From assembly GCA_958296285.1 (NCBI GenBank), contig OY282459.1, positions 508,367 through 572,366 of the forward strand: a DNA stretch of 64,000 nucleotides, in the 5' to 3' direction. Numbering within the stretch: position 1 is the first letter of the stretch; each line of letters begins with the position of its first letter. The position numbers and the translations under genes are program-made. Positions 27,224 through 36,803 of the stretch are shown here, piece after piece. The notes beneath the pieces were generated by a model. The model made no database searches and was not told where the DNA came from. It was given only the letters and a program-made list of their open reading frames with translations. The stretch comes from an uncultured Alphaproteobacteria bacterium. Its GTDB lineage: Bacteria; Pseudomonadota; Alphaproteobacteria; JAPOUT01; G958296285.

Positions 27224-28150
27224 CTATTCGCCCTTGATCAGAATCTCGGTGCGGCGGTTCAGAGGCTCGCGCACATCATCGGCTGTCGGCACGGCGAGCT
27301 GAGTCTCGCCGACAGAGAAGGTGGCGATCGTCCTCGCGCCGCTCGCTCTCAGCGCGCGCGCGACAGTGTTGGCGCGGTCTTTTCCGAGGATCTGGTTGTA
27401 ATGGGTCGGTCCCGCCCTGTCGGTGTGTCCCGTCACCTCAATGCGATGCCTCTCAAGGTCGGCGATCATCCGCGCGATCGCATTGACGGCGCCGCGTCCC
27501 GGCGCGTCCAGCCTGCTGGAGTTGAACTCAAAATAGACTGTGCGCTTGCCGATTTCCGGAAGGGCTTTGCCGGCGCGGCTTTGGAAAGCGCCGCCTCCCG
27601 CCAGAACGATTCGCACTCTTCTGCCGGCGCATCTGTCCAGCGCGGCTTGGAAGGCGTTCCGCAAATCCTCTCTTTCCGCCGTCAGCGGGGGGCCTCCGCG
27701 GCCTCCGAAGAAACTGCCATCCACGCCAAGACGGTTGGAACTGGCTTGAATGAGCCAGTCATCATAGTCTCTCTGCGCTTCGGCGCAGGGCGCAGGGCGC
27801 CGCGCTCGGTGCGCGTTCAATGTCGTCACAAGAGCGTCGCGCGCGCCTTTGAGTTCGGCGAAATCCCCTTGCAGCACGGCTCTTTCTTCGGGCTTTGTCG
27901 GCGTGGGCGCTCGGCCTTTCAGGGCGCGGCGGCCTTTCTCGGTGATATAGAGCGCGTTCCGCCAACTCTCCCTTTCGGCATAGTTGGAGGCGAGGCCCTG
28001 ATATTCGGCGGCGAGCGCCGTCTCAAATCGGCTGGAGCTCGGAATGTCCTGATCGGTGAAATTCTCCACGCGCGATCCGGCGCACGCTCCCAAGCCTAGA
28101 AGCAGCGCGCCGAGAGCGAAGTTTCGGCAGAGGGATTGAATCTGGCTCAT
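27224..28150 (-). CDS. OmpA-family lipoprotein
   Basis: 308 residues. The signal peptide ends in the lipobox LGACAG, so it should be lipidated and held in a membrane. The C-terminal OmpA domain (about 200-308) includes YFEFNSSRLD and EVTGHTDRAGP...NQILGKDRA, the peptidoglycan-binding core. The middle is helical and charged. It probably tethers the outer membrane to the cell wall. The ATG at 28150 has AGGAGAT in front; an in-frame ATG 33 bases upstream gives a poorer signal peptide. Confidence 0.88.
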   Translation of the reverse strand: MSQIQSLCRNFALGALLLGLGACAGSRVENFTDQDIPSSSRFETALAAEYQGLASNYAERESWRNALYITEKGRRALKGRAPTPTKPEERAVLQGDFAELKGARDALVTTLNAHRARRPAPCAEAQRDYDDWLIQASSNRLGVDGSFFGGRGGPPLTAEREDLRNAFQAALDRCAGRRVRIVLAGGGAFQSRAGKALPEIGKRTVYFEFNSSRLDAPGRGAVNAIARMIADLERHRIEVTGHTDRAGPTHYNQILGKDRANTVARALRASGARTIATFSVGETQLAVPTADDVREPLNRRTEILIKGE

Positions 28151-28195
28151 ATCTCTATCTCCTGTTTTCGCGCCGCCGCTCAAAGGTCGGGGGCG

Positions 28196-28321
28196 TCAGC
28201 CCTGCCTCGCTTTGAAGCGGCGATCCTGTTTGTTGATGATGTAGACGCGCCCGCGCCGCCGAACAAGGCGATTGGCGCGATGGCGTCCGCGCGCGGATTT
28301 GAGAGAATTGCGGATTTTCAT
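28196..28321 (-). CDS. rpmJ: Ribosomal protein L36
   Basis: A 41-residue basic protein, from [20 protein letters not shown] to RRFKARQG. It belongs to the longer, zinc-ligand-free L36 type common in alphaproteobacteria (C-minus form): none of the four Cys/His zinc ligands is present. It stands alone, 45 bp upstream of the OmpA lipoprotein on the same strand. Confidence 0.93.
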   Translation of the reverse strand: MKIRNSLKSARGRHRANRLVRRRGRVYIINKQDRRFKARQG

Positions 28322-28448
28322 CAGCGTCTCCAATCGGTTTGGCTTCCCGTTTTTCGCCGCCGCTCTCGGCCGGCGCGTCTTGTCGCGCGCCTTCTCGGAG
28401 AGAGGCTCATCTCTTTATAATTTGACGAAGCTTTTCTGTCAACAGAGA

Positions 28449-29819
28449 TTAGCCGCGCTTCGCTTTGGCGGCGGGGGCGGCGGGGGCGAGGGGCGCTTGC
28501 GGGAAATCGGGCGAATCCCCGCGAATATCGGCGCTGACGCGGCGGATGCGCGGATGCAGACGGGCTATCAAAAAAAAGAGAGCCATCAGCCCGGCGCAGA
28601 GCAAAAAGGGCGCGGCGGGGATTTTTTGGTACAGGAGCGTTCCGGTGAAGGGGTTGATCGCATGGCCGAACGCCGCCGTGCCGCTCAAGAAGCCCGCCGC
28701 CGCGCCTTGACGCCCCGCTTTGGCGAGAAGGGAGGCGGCGGCCATCAGAGCCGGGCGGAGGAGTCCGAAGCCCAGCCCGGCGAAGGCGAGCGCGCAGACG
28801 AGGCTGGCATAGTCCGGCGCGGCGGCAAGCCCCAGAAAGCCCAAAATCATCGCGCCGCTTCCGCCATAAAGAAGGCTTCGCACGGAGAGCGCGAATTTTT
28901 GAATAAGCGCGAGCTGCGCGAAAAGGGCTGTCATCGCCATGACCATCAGCGCGATTCCGACCATTTGGGTCGCGTCTTCGGCGCGGAGCGCCAGGCGATC
29001 CATGAAGTGGAAGGCGGAGAGCTGCACCAAAACCGACTGCGCGAAACTGAGAATCAGCCCCATCAGCATCAGGAAGAGGAAGGCGCTTCCCATCTCTCTG
29101 AGACGGATCGGCTTTTCGCTTTGGCGGCGCGCGCCTCTAGGGCGGCTTCTTTCAGGGAGCGCGATGGCGAGCGCGCCCACGCCCAGAAGAGCGGCGGAAG
29201 AAATGGCGAGGAAAGGAGTCAAGAATCCAAAAGCCACCAAAATGGCGGCGAAGCCGGGGCCGATAATGTTGCCCAGGCTGAAGGCGGCGGTCAGAGAGGC
29301 GAGCGCCGGGGTTCGGTCGCGCCTGAGCGTTCTGTCCGCCATATAGGCTTGCGCCGCCGGCATCGCGCCGCAGCCAAAAGCGCCGAACAGGGCGCGCGCC
29401 AAAATCAGAAGAGGCAGCAGAAGAAACGGCGTCAAGAGACCCGTCCATGCCGCCATCAAGACCAGCGCCACAAGGAGCGTGGAGGCGGTGAAGCCCATCA
29501 TGCCGATCGCGATGACGGGTTTGCGCCCCCATTTGTCGCTTTGACGCCCCCAAAAAGGGCTGCAGAAAATCCAAAGAGTCGCCGAAAGCGAGAAGATGAT
29601 CCCCGTTTCCATCTCCGACAGTCCCAGCGTCCGCGCGACAGGCGGCAGAACGGCGAAAAAGAGCGACTGTCCCATGCCCAAGCACAGAAGACAGAAGAAA
29701 AGCATATTAATGCCGCGCTGCCTTATCGCGCGCGCGCTTGGAAGCGCGGCGCGCTTGATGGGCGCGCGCGTCAGCAGATCTTCGGCGGCGCTTGGGGCTG
29801 GCGGCTCTATCGGACTCAT
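28449..29819 (-). CDS. Major facilitator superfamily transporter (TetA/DHA1-like)
   Basis: 456 residues with 12 predicted hydrophobic helices and a longer central loop rich in Arg. The A-loop motif GRQSDKWGRKP between helices 2 and 3 is the MFS signature, and the C-motif-like GNIIGPGFAAIL in helix 5 points to a drug/H+ antiporter of the DHA1 group. The Ala/Pro-rich C-terminus is cytoplasmic. The start was set at MSPIEPPAPS; the open frame continues through tRNA-Val on the other strand, which cannot be coding. Substrate unknown. Confidence 0.85.
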   Translation of the reverse strand: MSPIEPPAPSAAEDLLTRAPIKRAALPSARAIRQRGINMLFFCLLCLGMGQSLFFAVLPPVARTLGLSEMETGIIFSLSATLWIFCSPFWGRQSDKWGRKPVIAIGMMGFTASTLLVALVLMAAWTGLLTPFLLLPLLILARALFGAFGCGAMPAAQAYMADRTLRRDRTPALASLTAAFSLGNIIGPGFAAILVAFGFLTPFLAISSAALLGVGALAIALPERSRPRGARRQSEKPIRLREMGSAFLFLMLMGLILSFAQSVLVQLSAFHFMDRLALRAEDATQMVGIALMVMAMTALFAQLALIQKFALSVRSLLYGGSGAMILGFLGLAAAPDYASLVCALAFAGLGFGLLRPALMAAASLLAKAGRQGAAAGFLSGTAAFGHAINPFTGTLLYQKIPAAPFLLCAGLMALFFLIARLHPRIRRVSADIRGDSPDFPQAPLAPAAPAAKAKRG

Positions 29820-29861
29820 TCTCGCTTGTTCTAGCCTTTTTCGCGCCTTGAGCCAAAACCC

Positions 29862-29890
29862 TTGCCCGTCCTCGGCGCGCTCCATATAAA
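29862..29890 (+). promoter_or_regulatory. Putative promoter of tRNA-Val
   Basis: TTGCCC at 29862-29867, 17 bp spacer, TATAAA at 29885-29890, with the tRNA starting 14 bases later. It is divergent from the MFS gene. Confidence 0.55.
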
Positions 29891-29903
29891 TAGGGGCGGA
29901 GAG

Positions 29904-29978
29904 GGGCGCGTAGCTCAGTGGGAGAGCGCTGCGTTGACATCGCAGAGGTCGCTGGTTCAATCCCAGCCGCGCCCACCA
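29904..29978 (+). tRNA. tRNA-Val (GAC)
   Basis: Acceptor GGGCGCG/CGCGCCC, anticodon loop TTGACAT (GAC), T arm TTCAATC, discriminator A and an encoded CCA, the only one of the five tRNAs here with CCA in the DNA. Confidence 0.95.
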
Positions 29979-30011
29979 GATTCTCCCGCCCTCGTCTCAA
30001 GGAACGCCGCC

Positions 30012-30911
30012 ATGACAGACGCCAAGCCATCATGGAAAACCATCGCCACGTGCCGTCTCCGCGAGGCGCGAGGAGAGCGCATTCCCTTCATCTTTTCGTC
30101 TCCGCATAGCGGCGATCATTATCCTGAGGATTTTTTGGCGCAGTCGCGCCTCTCGGCGCGAGAGATTCGCCTGTCGGAAGATTTTCTCGTCCATGAGCTT
30201 TTCGCCGCCGCCCCTCTTTATGGCGCGCCTCTGCTGCGGGCTCGTTTGGCGCGCGCCTTTCTTGATTTGAACAGAGAGCCTTATGAGTTGGATCCGTCTA
30301 TTTTTGTCGGCGCGCCGCCGCCGCACGCCAACGCCGCCTCCATCGGCGTCTCGCTGGGGCTTGGGACGATCGCGCGCCTTGTCGCGGCGAACAAGGACAT
30401 TTACCGCGAGCCTCTGACTTACGCCGAGGCGGAGGAGAGAATCCGCGCCTGCTACTTCCCCTACCATAGGCGGCTGCGCCAAATGATGGAGGAGACCAGA
30501 CGCGCTTTCGGCTTCGCCATTCTGATAGACTGCCACTCCATGCCGTCTCGCCATTCGGGGCGCGAGGGGTGGGATTTCGTGATCGGCGACCGCCACGGCG
30601 CTTCGGCCGCGCCCTCCTTGTCGGAGAAAATCGGCGAGATTCTGAGCGCGATGGATTATCGCGTCTCCTTCAACAGACCCTATTCCGGCGGCTTCATCAC
30701 GAAATATTATGGACGCCCGCCGCGCCGCCTCCACGCGCTCCAAATAGAGATCAACCGCGCTCTTTATATGGACGAAGAGGCGATCGCGCCTCATCAAGGC
30801 TTTGAGACGCTGAAAGAGAATCTCCGCCGCTTTGTCGCCGAGATCGCGGCTCTTCCGCGAAGTTTCTATGACGGTTTTTTGTCTCAATCCGCGGCGCGCG
30901 AGGCGCTATAA
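30012..30911 (+). CDS. N-formylglutamate amidohydrolase family protein
   Basis: 299 residues. Zinc-site-like stretches FSSPHSGDHYP, LDLNREPYELD, LIDCHSMPS and LQIEINRALYMDE match the N-formylglutamate amidohydrolase (HutG-like) family, which releases formate from N-formyl-glutamate at the end of one histidine-degradation route. In rhizobia a family member stands next to hisN, as here (two genes on), so the in vivo role may not be histidine catabolism. The ATG was chosen as the first after tRNA-Val; earlier in-frame Met codons overlap the tRNA. Confidence 0.87.
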   Translation: MTDAKPSWKTIATCRLREARGERIPFIFSSPHSGDHYPEDFLAQSRLSAREIRLSEDFLVHELFAAAPLYGAPLLRARLARAFLDLNREPYELDPSIFVGAPPPHANAASIGVSLGLGTIARLVAANKDIYREPLTYAEAEERIRACYFPYHRRLRQMMEETRRAFGFAILIDCHSMPSRHSGREGWDFVIGDRHGASAAPSLSEKIGEILSAMDYRVSFNRPYSGGFITKYYGRPPRRLHALQIEINRALYMDEEAIAPHQGFETLKENLRRFVAEIAALPRSFYDGFLSQSAAREAL

Positions 30912-30918
30912 TGGTCTT

Positions 30919-32451
30919 ATGGAAGCGATAGAGTTTTTCGCCGAAAGTCTGGGCGTCAGGCTTTTGGAGATTTTGTCGGCGCTTTTCGTGGCGGCGATCG
31001 GCGCGGGGTTCATCGCGCTTGTCGTCCTTTACATTATAGACAGGACGCAGACGAAACACGCCGTGCGGCGGAACTTTCCGGTCATTGGACGGTTCCGCTA
31101 TCTTTTTGAGAATCTGGGCGAGTATTTTCGGCAGTATTTTTTCGCGATGGACCGAGAAGAGATGCCGTTCAATCGGGCGCAGCGCTCATGGGTCTATCGC
31201 GCGGCGAAGGGCTTGGATTCCACGACCTCTTTCGGATCCACCAGAGATCTGAGCCCTGTCGGCACGGTCTTTTTCGTGAACTGCCCTTTCCCGACCCTTG
31301 AGAAAAACGCGCTCCAAGCCCCCGCCATGGAGATCGGCCCTTACGCGAAGCGCCCTTTTCTAGCCCAATCCTTCTTCAACATTTCCGGCATGAGCTATGG
31401 CGCGATTTCCAAGCCCGCCATCCGCGCCCTCTCCAAAGGCGCGCGCGAGGCGGGATGCTGGCTCAACACGGGCGAGGGCGGTCTCTCCCCCTATCATTTG
31501 GAGGGGGGCGCGGACATCGTCTTTCAGATCGGGACGGCGAAATATGGCGTCCGCGACAAAGACGGCAGCCTCTCCTCCAAGCGCCTCAAAGAGATCGCCG
31601 CCCATGATCAGGTCAAAATGTTTGAGGTCAAAATGAGCCAGGGCGCGAAGCCCGGAAAAGGCGGCATTCTGCCGGGCGGAAAGGTGACGAAAGAGATCGC
31701 CGCCATTCGCGGCATTCCGGAAGGCGCGGACTCCATCAGCCCGAACCGACATTATGAAATTGATTCGCCCGCCGCGATTTTGGACATGGTCTCGCATGTC
31801 CGCCGGACGACAGGCAAGCCGACAGGATTTAAAATGGTCTTGGGCGCTTATGGATGGCTGGAAGGCTTGATGGCGCTGATCAAGAAGCGGGGAATGCGGG
31901 ACGCGCCCGATTTCATCACGCTGGACAGCGCCGATGGCGGAACAGGCGCCGCCCCGATGTCGCTGATGGATTATATGGGGCTGCCTCTGCAGGAGAGTCT
32001 TCCGCGTTTGGCGGATATTTTGGAGGCGCATCGGCTCAGAGATCGGATTCGGATCGTGGCGAGCGGGAAACTGATCACGCCCGGGCGGGCGGCTTGGGCG
32101 CTTTGCGCCGGCGCGGATTTTGTCGTCTCGGCCAGGGGCTTCATGTTCGCGCTGGGCTGCATTCAGGCGCTGCAATGCAACAAGAACACATGCCCGACAG
32201 GCATCACGACTCACAATCCGAAACTTCAGCGCGGCTTGATTCCCGCCGACAAAGCCCTGCGCGTGCGCCGCTATGCCGAGACGATGCGCCGCGAAGTCGG
32301 AATCATCGCCCATAGTTGCGGCGTCCCCGAGCCGCGCCGCTTGCAGCGCCATCACGCCCGAATCGTCTGCTCCGACGGTCTCTCTCGCTCGCTGGAGAGT
32401 CTGCACGGACCTTCGCCCAGAGCGTCAGAGAAAGGCAAGAGAGCGGCATAA
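30919..32451 (+). CDS. FMN-binding glutamate synthase family protein (GltB2-like)
   Basis: 510 residues. An N-terminal membrane helix (ILSALFVAAIGAGFIALVVLYII) is followed by the glutamate synthase central/FMN domain: SQGAKPGKGGILPGGKV, TLDSADGGTGAAP, and the Fe-S cluster segment CNKNTCPTGITTHNP. It lacks the glutaminase and C-terminal beta-helix domains of full GltB. Family members are membrane-linked oxidoreductases of uncertain substrate. Separated by seven bases from the upstream amidohydrolase and by four from hisN, so an operon. Confidence 0.86.
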   Translation: MEAIEFFAESLGVRLLEILSALFVAAIGAGFIALVVLYIIDRTQTKHAVRRNFPVIGRFRYLFENLGEYFRQYFFAMDREEMPFNRAQRSWVYRAAKGLDSTTSFGSTRDLSPVGTVFFVNCPFPTLEKNALQAPAMEIGPYAKRPFLAQSFFNISGMSYGAISKPAIRALSKGAREAGCWLNTGEGGLSPYHLEGGADIVFQIGTAKYGVRDKDGSLSSKRLKEIAAHDQVKMFEVKMSQGAKPGKGGILPGGKVTKEIAAIRGIPEGADSISPNRHYEIDSPAAILDMVSHVRRTTGKPTGFKMVLGAYGWLEGLMALIKKRGMRDAPDFITLDSADGGTGAAPMSLMDYMGLPLQESLPRLADILEAHRLRDRIRIVASGKLITPGRAAWALCAGADFVVSARGFMFALGCIQALQCNKNTCPTGITTHNPKLQRGLIPADKALRVRRYAETMRREVGIIAHSCGVPEPRRLQRHHARIVCSDGLSRSLESLHGPSPRASEKGKRAA

Positions 32452-32455
32452 AGCC

Positions 32456-33304
32456 ATGTCCGCGGAGGAGGGGGCATGGCTGGCGCTCGCCCAAAAACTG
32501 GCCGATGAGGCGCGGCGCATGACCCTTCGGGATTTTCGCCGAAACCAGCCTGTGGAGGATAAGAATCGCGGCGGCGGCGGCGGGCGCGGGGGCGCGAAAA
32601 AAGCCGCCCTCAAAGAAAGTTTTGATCCGATCACCAAAGCCGACAGGGAGGTGGAAGCTTATCTCCGCCGAGAGATCGCGCGGCATTTTCCCTCGCACCG
32701 CGTTTGGGGCGAGGAGGAGGGGCGCTTCGGCTCTCCATCTTCCCCTGTGGAATGGATTTTGGATCCGATAGACGGCACGCGCAATTATGTCGCCGGGGCG
32801 CTCTATTGGACGGTTCTCATTGGCGCGCGCCATGAAGGGCGGGCGAGGATTGGTCTCTGCGATCATCCTTTGACGGAGGAGCGCTTTTTCGCCTCGCGGC
32901 AGGAGGGCGCGTGGTTTGAGGATAGGGGCGGAAAGCGCGCTCTCAAAACTCGCCCCTGCGCCTCGCTCTCCGAAGCGATTCTGGGCGCGACGACTCCGGC
33001 GCTCTTCCAAAGCGAAAAAGAGCGCGAATCTTTTGACAGAATAGGGTCTTTGGCAAAGATGGTTCTTTTCGGCGGCAACAGTTATTTTTATGGTCTTGTC
33101 GCGGCGGGGCAGATGGACGCGGTCGTGGAGAGTTCCTTGACGGTCTTTGACGTCCAGCCTCTGATTCCGATTGTGGAGGAGGCGGGCGGCATCATGACCG
33201 ATTGGCGGGGCGAGCCTCTCCGCGAAGGCGGACAGGTTTTGGCGTGCGGCGATGCGAGGCTTCATGCCACAATCCTTCCTTTCCTCAAAGAGGCGGCGTC
33301 ATAG
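32456..33304 (+). CDS. hisN: Histidinol-phosphatase, inositol-monophosphatase family
   Basis: 282 residues. The Mg-binding motif WILDPIDGTRNYV and the second metal site near VFDVQPLIPIVEEAGG are intact. Position beside the amidohydrolase fits HisN of rhizobia, the phosphatase step of histidine synthesis; inositol-1-phosphate or other sugar phosphates remain possible. A Gly/Arg/Lys insert around residues 36-50 is unusual and probably a surface loop. The ATG follows the previous stop by four bases. Confidence 0.85.
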   Translation: MSAEEGAWLALAQKLADEARRMTLRDFRRNQPVEDKNRGGGGGRGGAKKAALKESFDPITKADREVEAYLRREIARHFPSHRVWGEEEGRFGSPSSPVEWILDPIDGTRNYVAGALYWTVLIGARHEGRARIGLCDHPLTEERFFASRQEGAWFEDRGGKRALKTRPCASLSEAILGATTPALFQSEKERESFDRIGSLAKMVLFGGNSYFYGLVAAGQMDAVVESSLTVFDVQPLIPIVEEAGGIMTDWRGEPLREGGQVLACGDARLHATILPFLKEAAS

Positions 33305-33313
33305 GAGAAGGGC

Positions 33314-34900
33314 ATGAAAGGCGAAGGGTGGAAGAAGGAGATCGCGCTCATTCATCAGCGCCGAAAGGCGGCGAAAAAAATGGGCGGCGCGGAAGCCGTC
33401 CGCGCGCATCGCGCCAAGGGGCGTCTGACGATCCGCGAGCGCGTGGAGGCTCTGTTGGACGGGGATTCGTTCCGCGAGATGGGCGAGATGGCGGGTGCTG
33501 CTCTTTATGACGAGGCGGGGCGCGAGATCGGCTTTCAGCCCGGCAATTTCGTTTTGGGTTTTGGAGAGATAGAGGGGCGGGCGGTTCTTGTCGGCGGCGA
33601 GGATTTCACGCTGAAGGGCGGATCGCCGAATGCGGCGGGCTTGCGCAAAAGCGTCCATGCTGAGGATTTGGCGCTTCAATATCGGATTCCGCTCATTCGC
33701 CTTCATGAAGGCGGCGGCGGATCGGTCGCCGGCGCGGCGGGCGCGGGGGGCGAAAAGAGCAAGAGGGCTCGCGCCTATTCGGGCGGCGCGGTTTTTGAGA
33801 GGCATCGGTTTTTGTCGGTCGCGCGGACGCTTGGCGAAGTGCCTGTGGCTTCGGCGGCGCTGGGCGCGGTGGCGGGTTTGCCGGCGGCGCGGCTGGTTTC
33901 GTCTCATTTCACTGTGATGACGAGGAACGCGCAGGTTTTGATTGCCGGTCCCAAAATTGTGGAGCGCGCGCTCAGTCGCAAAGCCACGAAGGAGGAGCTT
34001 GGCGGATGGGAGGTTCATTTGAGGAGCGGCGTCATTGACAATCTTGCCGAGGATGAGAGGGACGCGATGGGTCAGATCAGGCGTTTTCTTTCTTATTTGC
34101 CGCAGAATGCGCGTCAATATCCGCCATCCGTGCCGTCAAGGGACAGGCGGGATCGGATGGATGCGGCGCTGTCATCCATTGTTCCGCGCGAGAGGCGCAA
34201 GCCTTATCGGATGCGCGATATTTTGGAGGCGGTTTTGGACAGGGATTCGTTTTTTGAGATGACGCCGCTTTATGGGCGCTCCATGATCACGGCGCTGGGG
34301 CGTCTTGACGGCGAGGCGGTGGGCGTTGTCGCCAATGATTGCATGGTTTATGCCGGCGCGACGACGGCGGCTTCGGCGCGGAAGTTTCGGCGTTTTTTGG
34401 ATATGTGCAATGTTTTTCATTTGCCGATTTTGAGTTTCGTGGATGAGCCTGGTTTTATGATTGGGCTGGAGGCGGAGCGCAGCGGCGCGATCCGCGAGGG
34501 CATGGCGGCGATGGCGGCGGTCATGCAGACGCGGGTGCCTTGGGCGAGCGTGATTGTTCGGAAAGTTTTTGGCGTGGCTGGCGGGCTTCATATGGCGCCT
34601 GGGGCTTTTATTGTGTCTTGGCCTTCGGCGGAGACTGGGGCGGTTCCTGTGGAGGGGGGTGTTGCGGTGGCTTTCGCGCGTCAGATTGCTGCCGCGTCTG
34701 ATCCTGAGGCGATGCGGCGGGAGTTAGAGGAGCGGATTGGTCGGGCGATGTCGGCTTTTCCTCGCGCGGAGGCTTATGCGGTTCATGATTTGATTGATCC
34801 TCGGGAGACTCGTCCGCGTTTGGTGGATTGGTTGCGGCTTTCGCTTTCGGCTTTTCGGGCGGATTCTGCTGGTCTTTATCGTCATGGGATAAGGCCTTGA
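33314..34900 (+). CDS. Acyl-CoA carboxylase carboxyltransferase subunit (copy 1)
   Basis: A 528-residue beta-type carboxyltransferase (PccB/MccB class) that moves CO2 from carboxybiotin to an acyl-CoA. Oxyanion loops are visible as GGGGSVAGAAGAGG and GVAGG; EPGFMIG and HDLIDPRETRPRL are family marks. No biotin carboxylase or biotin carrier gene is nearby, so it must borrow a partner. A paralogue lies downstream past the porin. From about 33.9 kb the coding strand turns G/T-rich (34621-34680 is G30 T14 C13 A3) as element D is approached. GAAGG precedes the ATG. Confidence 0.88.
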   Translation: MKGEGWKKEIALIHQRRKAAKKMGGAEAVRAHRAKGRLTIRERVEALLDGDSFREMGEMAGAALYDEAGREIGFQPGNFVLGFGEIEGRAVLVGGEDFTLKGGSPNAAGLRKSVHAEDLALQYRIPLIRLHEGGGGSVAGAAGAGGEKSKRARAYSGGAVFERHRFLSVARTLGEVPVASAALGAVAGLPAARLVSSHFTVMTRNAQVLIAGPKIVERALSRKATKEELGGWEVHLRSGVIDNLAEDERDAMGQIRRFLSYLPQNARQYPPSVPSRDRRDRMDAALSSIVPRERRKPYRMRDILEAVLDRDSFFEMTPLYGRSMITALGRLDGEAVGVVANDCMVYAGATTAASARKFRRFLDMCNVFHLPILSFVDEPGFMIGLEAERSGAIREGMAAMAAVMQTRVPWASVIVRKVFGVAGGLHMAPGAFIVSWPSAETGAVPVEGGVAVAFARQIAAASDPEAMRRELEERIGRAMSAFPRAEAYAVHDLIDPRETRPRLVDWLRLSLSAFRADSAGLYRHGIRP

Positions 34901-34907
34901 AGAGTAG

Positions 34908-35240
34908 GAGCTTGAGGTGAAGGGGGGTTTGGGGGGCTTGCCCCCCAAGAGAAAGGGGGGATCGGGGGGAATCCCCCCCGAAACGCGTGGGTGGGTGGGA
35001 AAAGAGCATTTGCGAAGCGAGTGAAACGAGCGAGCAAATGCGACCCACCCACGCGCCCCCTGCTCGCAAGAGCTCTTCTAGCTGGGGGGTCGGCGGGCTT
35101 TCTCGCGCACTTGCGCTACGCCACGAGTGGCTTCGCGCTTCGTGCGCTTCGTTTCGCCACGCCCGCCGACCTTTCGGGGGTTTCCCCCGAACCCCCTTTT
35201 CGCGGGGGGCTTCGCCCCCCACACCCCCCTTAACGGGAGC
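34908..35240. repeat. Multi-hairpin intergenic element D (inverted orientation)
   Basis: Starts at GGAGCTTGAGGTGAAGGGGGG and ends CCCCCCTTAACGGGAGC. Internal order: G6/C6 hairpins, GCGTGGGTGGG stem with GCATTTGC, centre GAGCTC (35070-35075), GTCGGCGGGC stem with an enlarged apical part, then G5/C5 hairpins. It lies between the convergent carboxyltransferase and porin genes, directly before the porin terminator. Confidence 0.93.
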
Positions 35241-35242
35241 GC

Positions 35243-35268
35243 AAAAAAAGGGCCGGCAAAGCCGACCC
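35243..35268 (-). terminator. Rho-independent terminator of the porin gene
   Basis: On the minus strand GGGTCGGC-TTT-GCCGGCCC (one T-G pair) is followed by seven T. It is 28 bp after the porin stop and abuts element D but is not part of it; other copies lack it. Confidence 0.8.
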
Positions 35269-35296
35269 CTTCTTTGAACCCGAAAAACCAACGCGC

Positions 35297-36586
35297 CTAA
35301 AACGCAATCTGCCCCCGAACCTGAAAAATGGAAGGCTCAACACCATCATGTTCACCGCCCTTAACCTCCAAAGCCTGAACATAATTCACCATGAAACGCA
35401 TCGTGGAATTCGGATACCAATTCAACCCCACAGAAATGTTGCTCTCCTTCGCGCCCTGACCCGCATCCTCCAAATCAAGAAGACTATAACGCACAGCAAG
35501 CTCTAAAGCGCCAATGCCGCCATCCTCTAAGAAATTCTTCCTCGGCTCCACGCCGCCAAAAACGCCCCTCTTCGCCGAATAAGACCGCCTGTCGCCAGGC
35601 GTCAGCATGCCGCTCGCCTCCACGGCAAGCCCCGAAAATTTGTAATCGGCAGAAGCCACCTCATCGCCATTCACCTGCGCGCTAGGATCATAAGCGTAAG
35701 TGGCGAACTCGGCGAGCGTATATTCCGCCCGCCCCATCACAGGACCCCACAAGCCGGCAAGCTCAAAACCATAAAGCAAAGCGTCATCAGGATTGGAGAA
35801 GGAAGAGGTGGAAACAAGCTCCGTCTCCGTCACATGCGATTCGGGTCGCGCGTCAAAAAACACGCTCTTCGCGTCATCGCTAGCCACGCCGTCATCATCC
35901 TGATAATCGCGATAGCTGACATAAGCGCCCAAATGAACCGCCATATCCCTCTCCACAATGGGGGCGAGCGTGGCGCGCGCCGAGAAATCCAAAGTGTCGT
36001 CCGTGTCCCGACCGCTGTCAGCGCCGTCATCCGGGAAGTGGAAACTCGCCCCGGCGCTCCAAAAACCGCCGCCCGCCTTCACGCCAACGCCCATCTGCCG
36101 TCCCTGCGCGAAAGCCTGAACAAGCATGGCGCGCTCCATGAAGAAGGTGTCGTTGGAACTGGTCAGATCCTCCATCGTGAAGTAAGGCTTGAAATGACCG
36201 AACTGAATCGTCACCGGCTTCAAACCCGCATAGGCAATCCAAACATCTTTGATCTGGCTGCTGCTCGCAATGTCATATTGCGCCTTGAACTTCCAATCTT
36301 CCCAGACTGTGCCCGAGACCGCGAGTCGTCCGCGCCTGATCTCGCCGCCATTCCCCAAAGTGATCTCATTGCCGTCGGCGTTGGTCTCTTCGCTGTAATA
36401 GGCGTAATCGGCATGGATGCTCCCGCCGACCGCCATCGTGAAGTTGCCGTCATTGCTCTTGAAGCGAATCTTGCCATCGGAGACCGACACGGAGTCGGCG
36501 AGAGCCGTCCCGCCTGCCAAGAGCGCCGCGCTGCCCAAAAGCAAGGCGGCGAGAAAAAAGCGTGAGATGGTTTCTGTCATGCGCAT
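35297..36586 (-). CDS. Phosphate-selective porin (OprO/OprP) family outer-membrane protein
   Basis: 429 residues with a Sec signal peptide (FFLAALLLGSAALLAGGTALA). The mature part is a Gly/Asp-rich beta-barrel with the OprP-family pattern GRLAVSGTVWEDWKFKAQYD, QFGHFKPYFTMEDLTSSND, and a barrel-closing C-terminal FQVRGQIAF with terminal Phe. It should form an anion-selective channel. The ATG after GGGGGAT was chosen; a Met two codons later or a longer frame to 36742 are alternatives. It sits between two carboxyltransferase paralogues but on the opposite strand. Confidence 0.88.
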   Translation of the reverse strand: MRMTETISRFFLAALLLGSAALLAGGTALADSVSVSDGKIRFKSNDGNFTMAVGGSIHADYAYYSEETNADGNEITLGNGGEIRRGRLAVSGTVWEDWKFKAQYDIASSSQIKDVWIAYAGLKPVTIQFGHFKPYFTMEDLTSSNDTFFMERAMLVQAFAQGRQMGVGVKAGGGFWSAGASFHFPDDGADSGRDTDDTLDFSARATLAPIVERDMAVHLGAYVSYRDYQDDDGVASDDAKSVFFDARPESHVTETELVSTSSFSNPDDALLYGFELAGLWGPVMGRAEYTLAEFATYAYDPSAQVNGDEVASADYKFSGLAVEASGMLTPGDRRSYSAKRGVFGGVEPRKNFLEDGGIGALELAVRYSLLDLEDAGQGAKESNISVGLNWYPNSTMRFMVNYVQALEVKGGEHDGVEPSIFQVRGQIAF

Positions 36587-36803
36587 GAGATTATCCCCCA
36601 TTTCAGTTTGCCGGCGGACGCCGAACGAAATCGCGACCGCTTGCGGCTTGCCAAGATTCCCTAGATTAGAAATAAGTCGCCCATATGACAAGGACGAAAT
36701 ACGCAATCTTTTTATATTCATGCCATTATTTTTATCGCCCATTCCGTTAAATCCGTTAAAAACGATAAAAGAGAAGGATCAAAAACAAGGCGGAGCGCGC
36801 GCG

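Noticed and set aside
30919..32451. The 510-residue protein as a second true glutamate synthase
   Set aside because: It lacks the glutaminase and C-terminal domains and has a membrane anchor, so it belongs to the separate GltB2-like family.
35243..35268. Terminator next to element D as a part of the repeat
   Set aside because: The stem and T7 run are absent from the other six copies and suit the porin gene.
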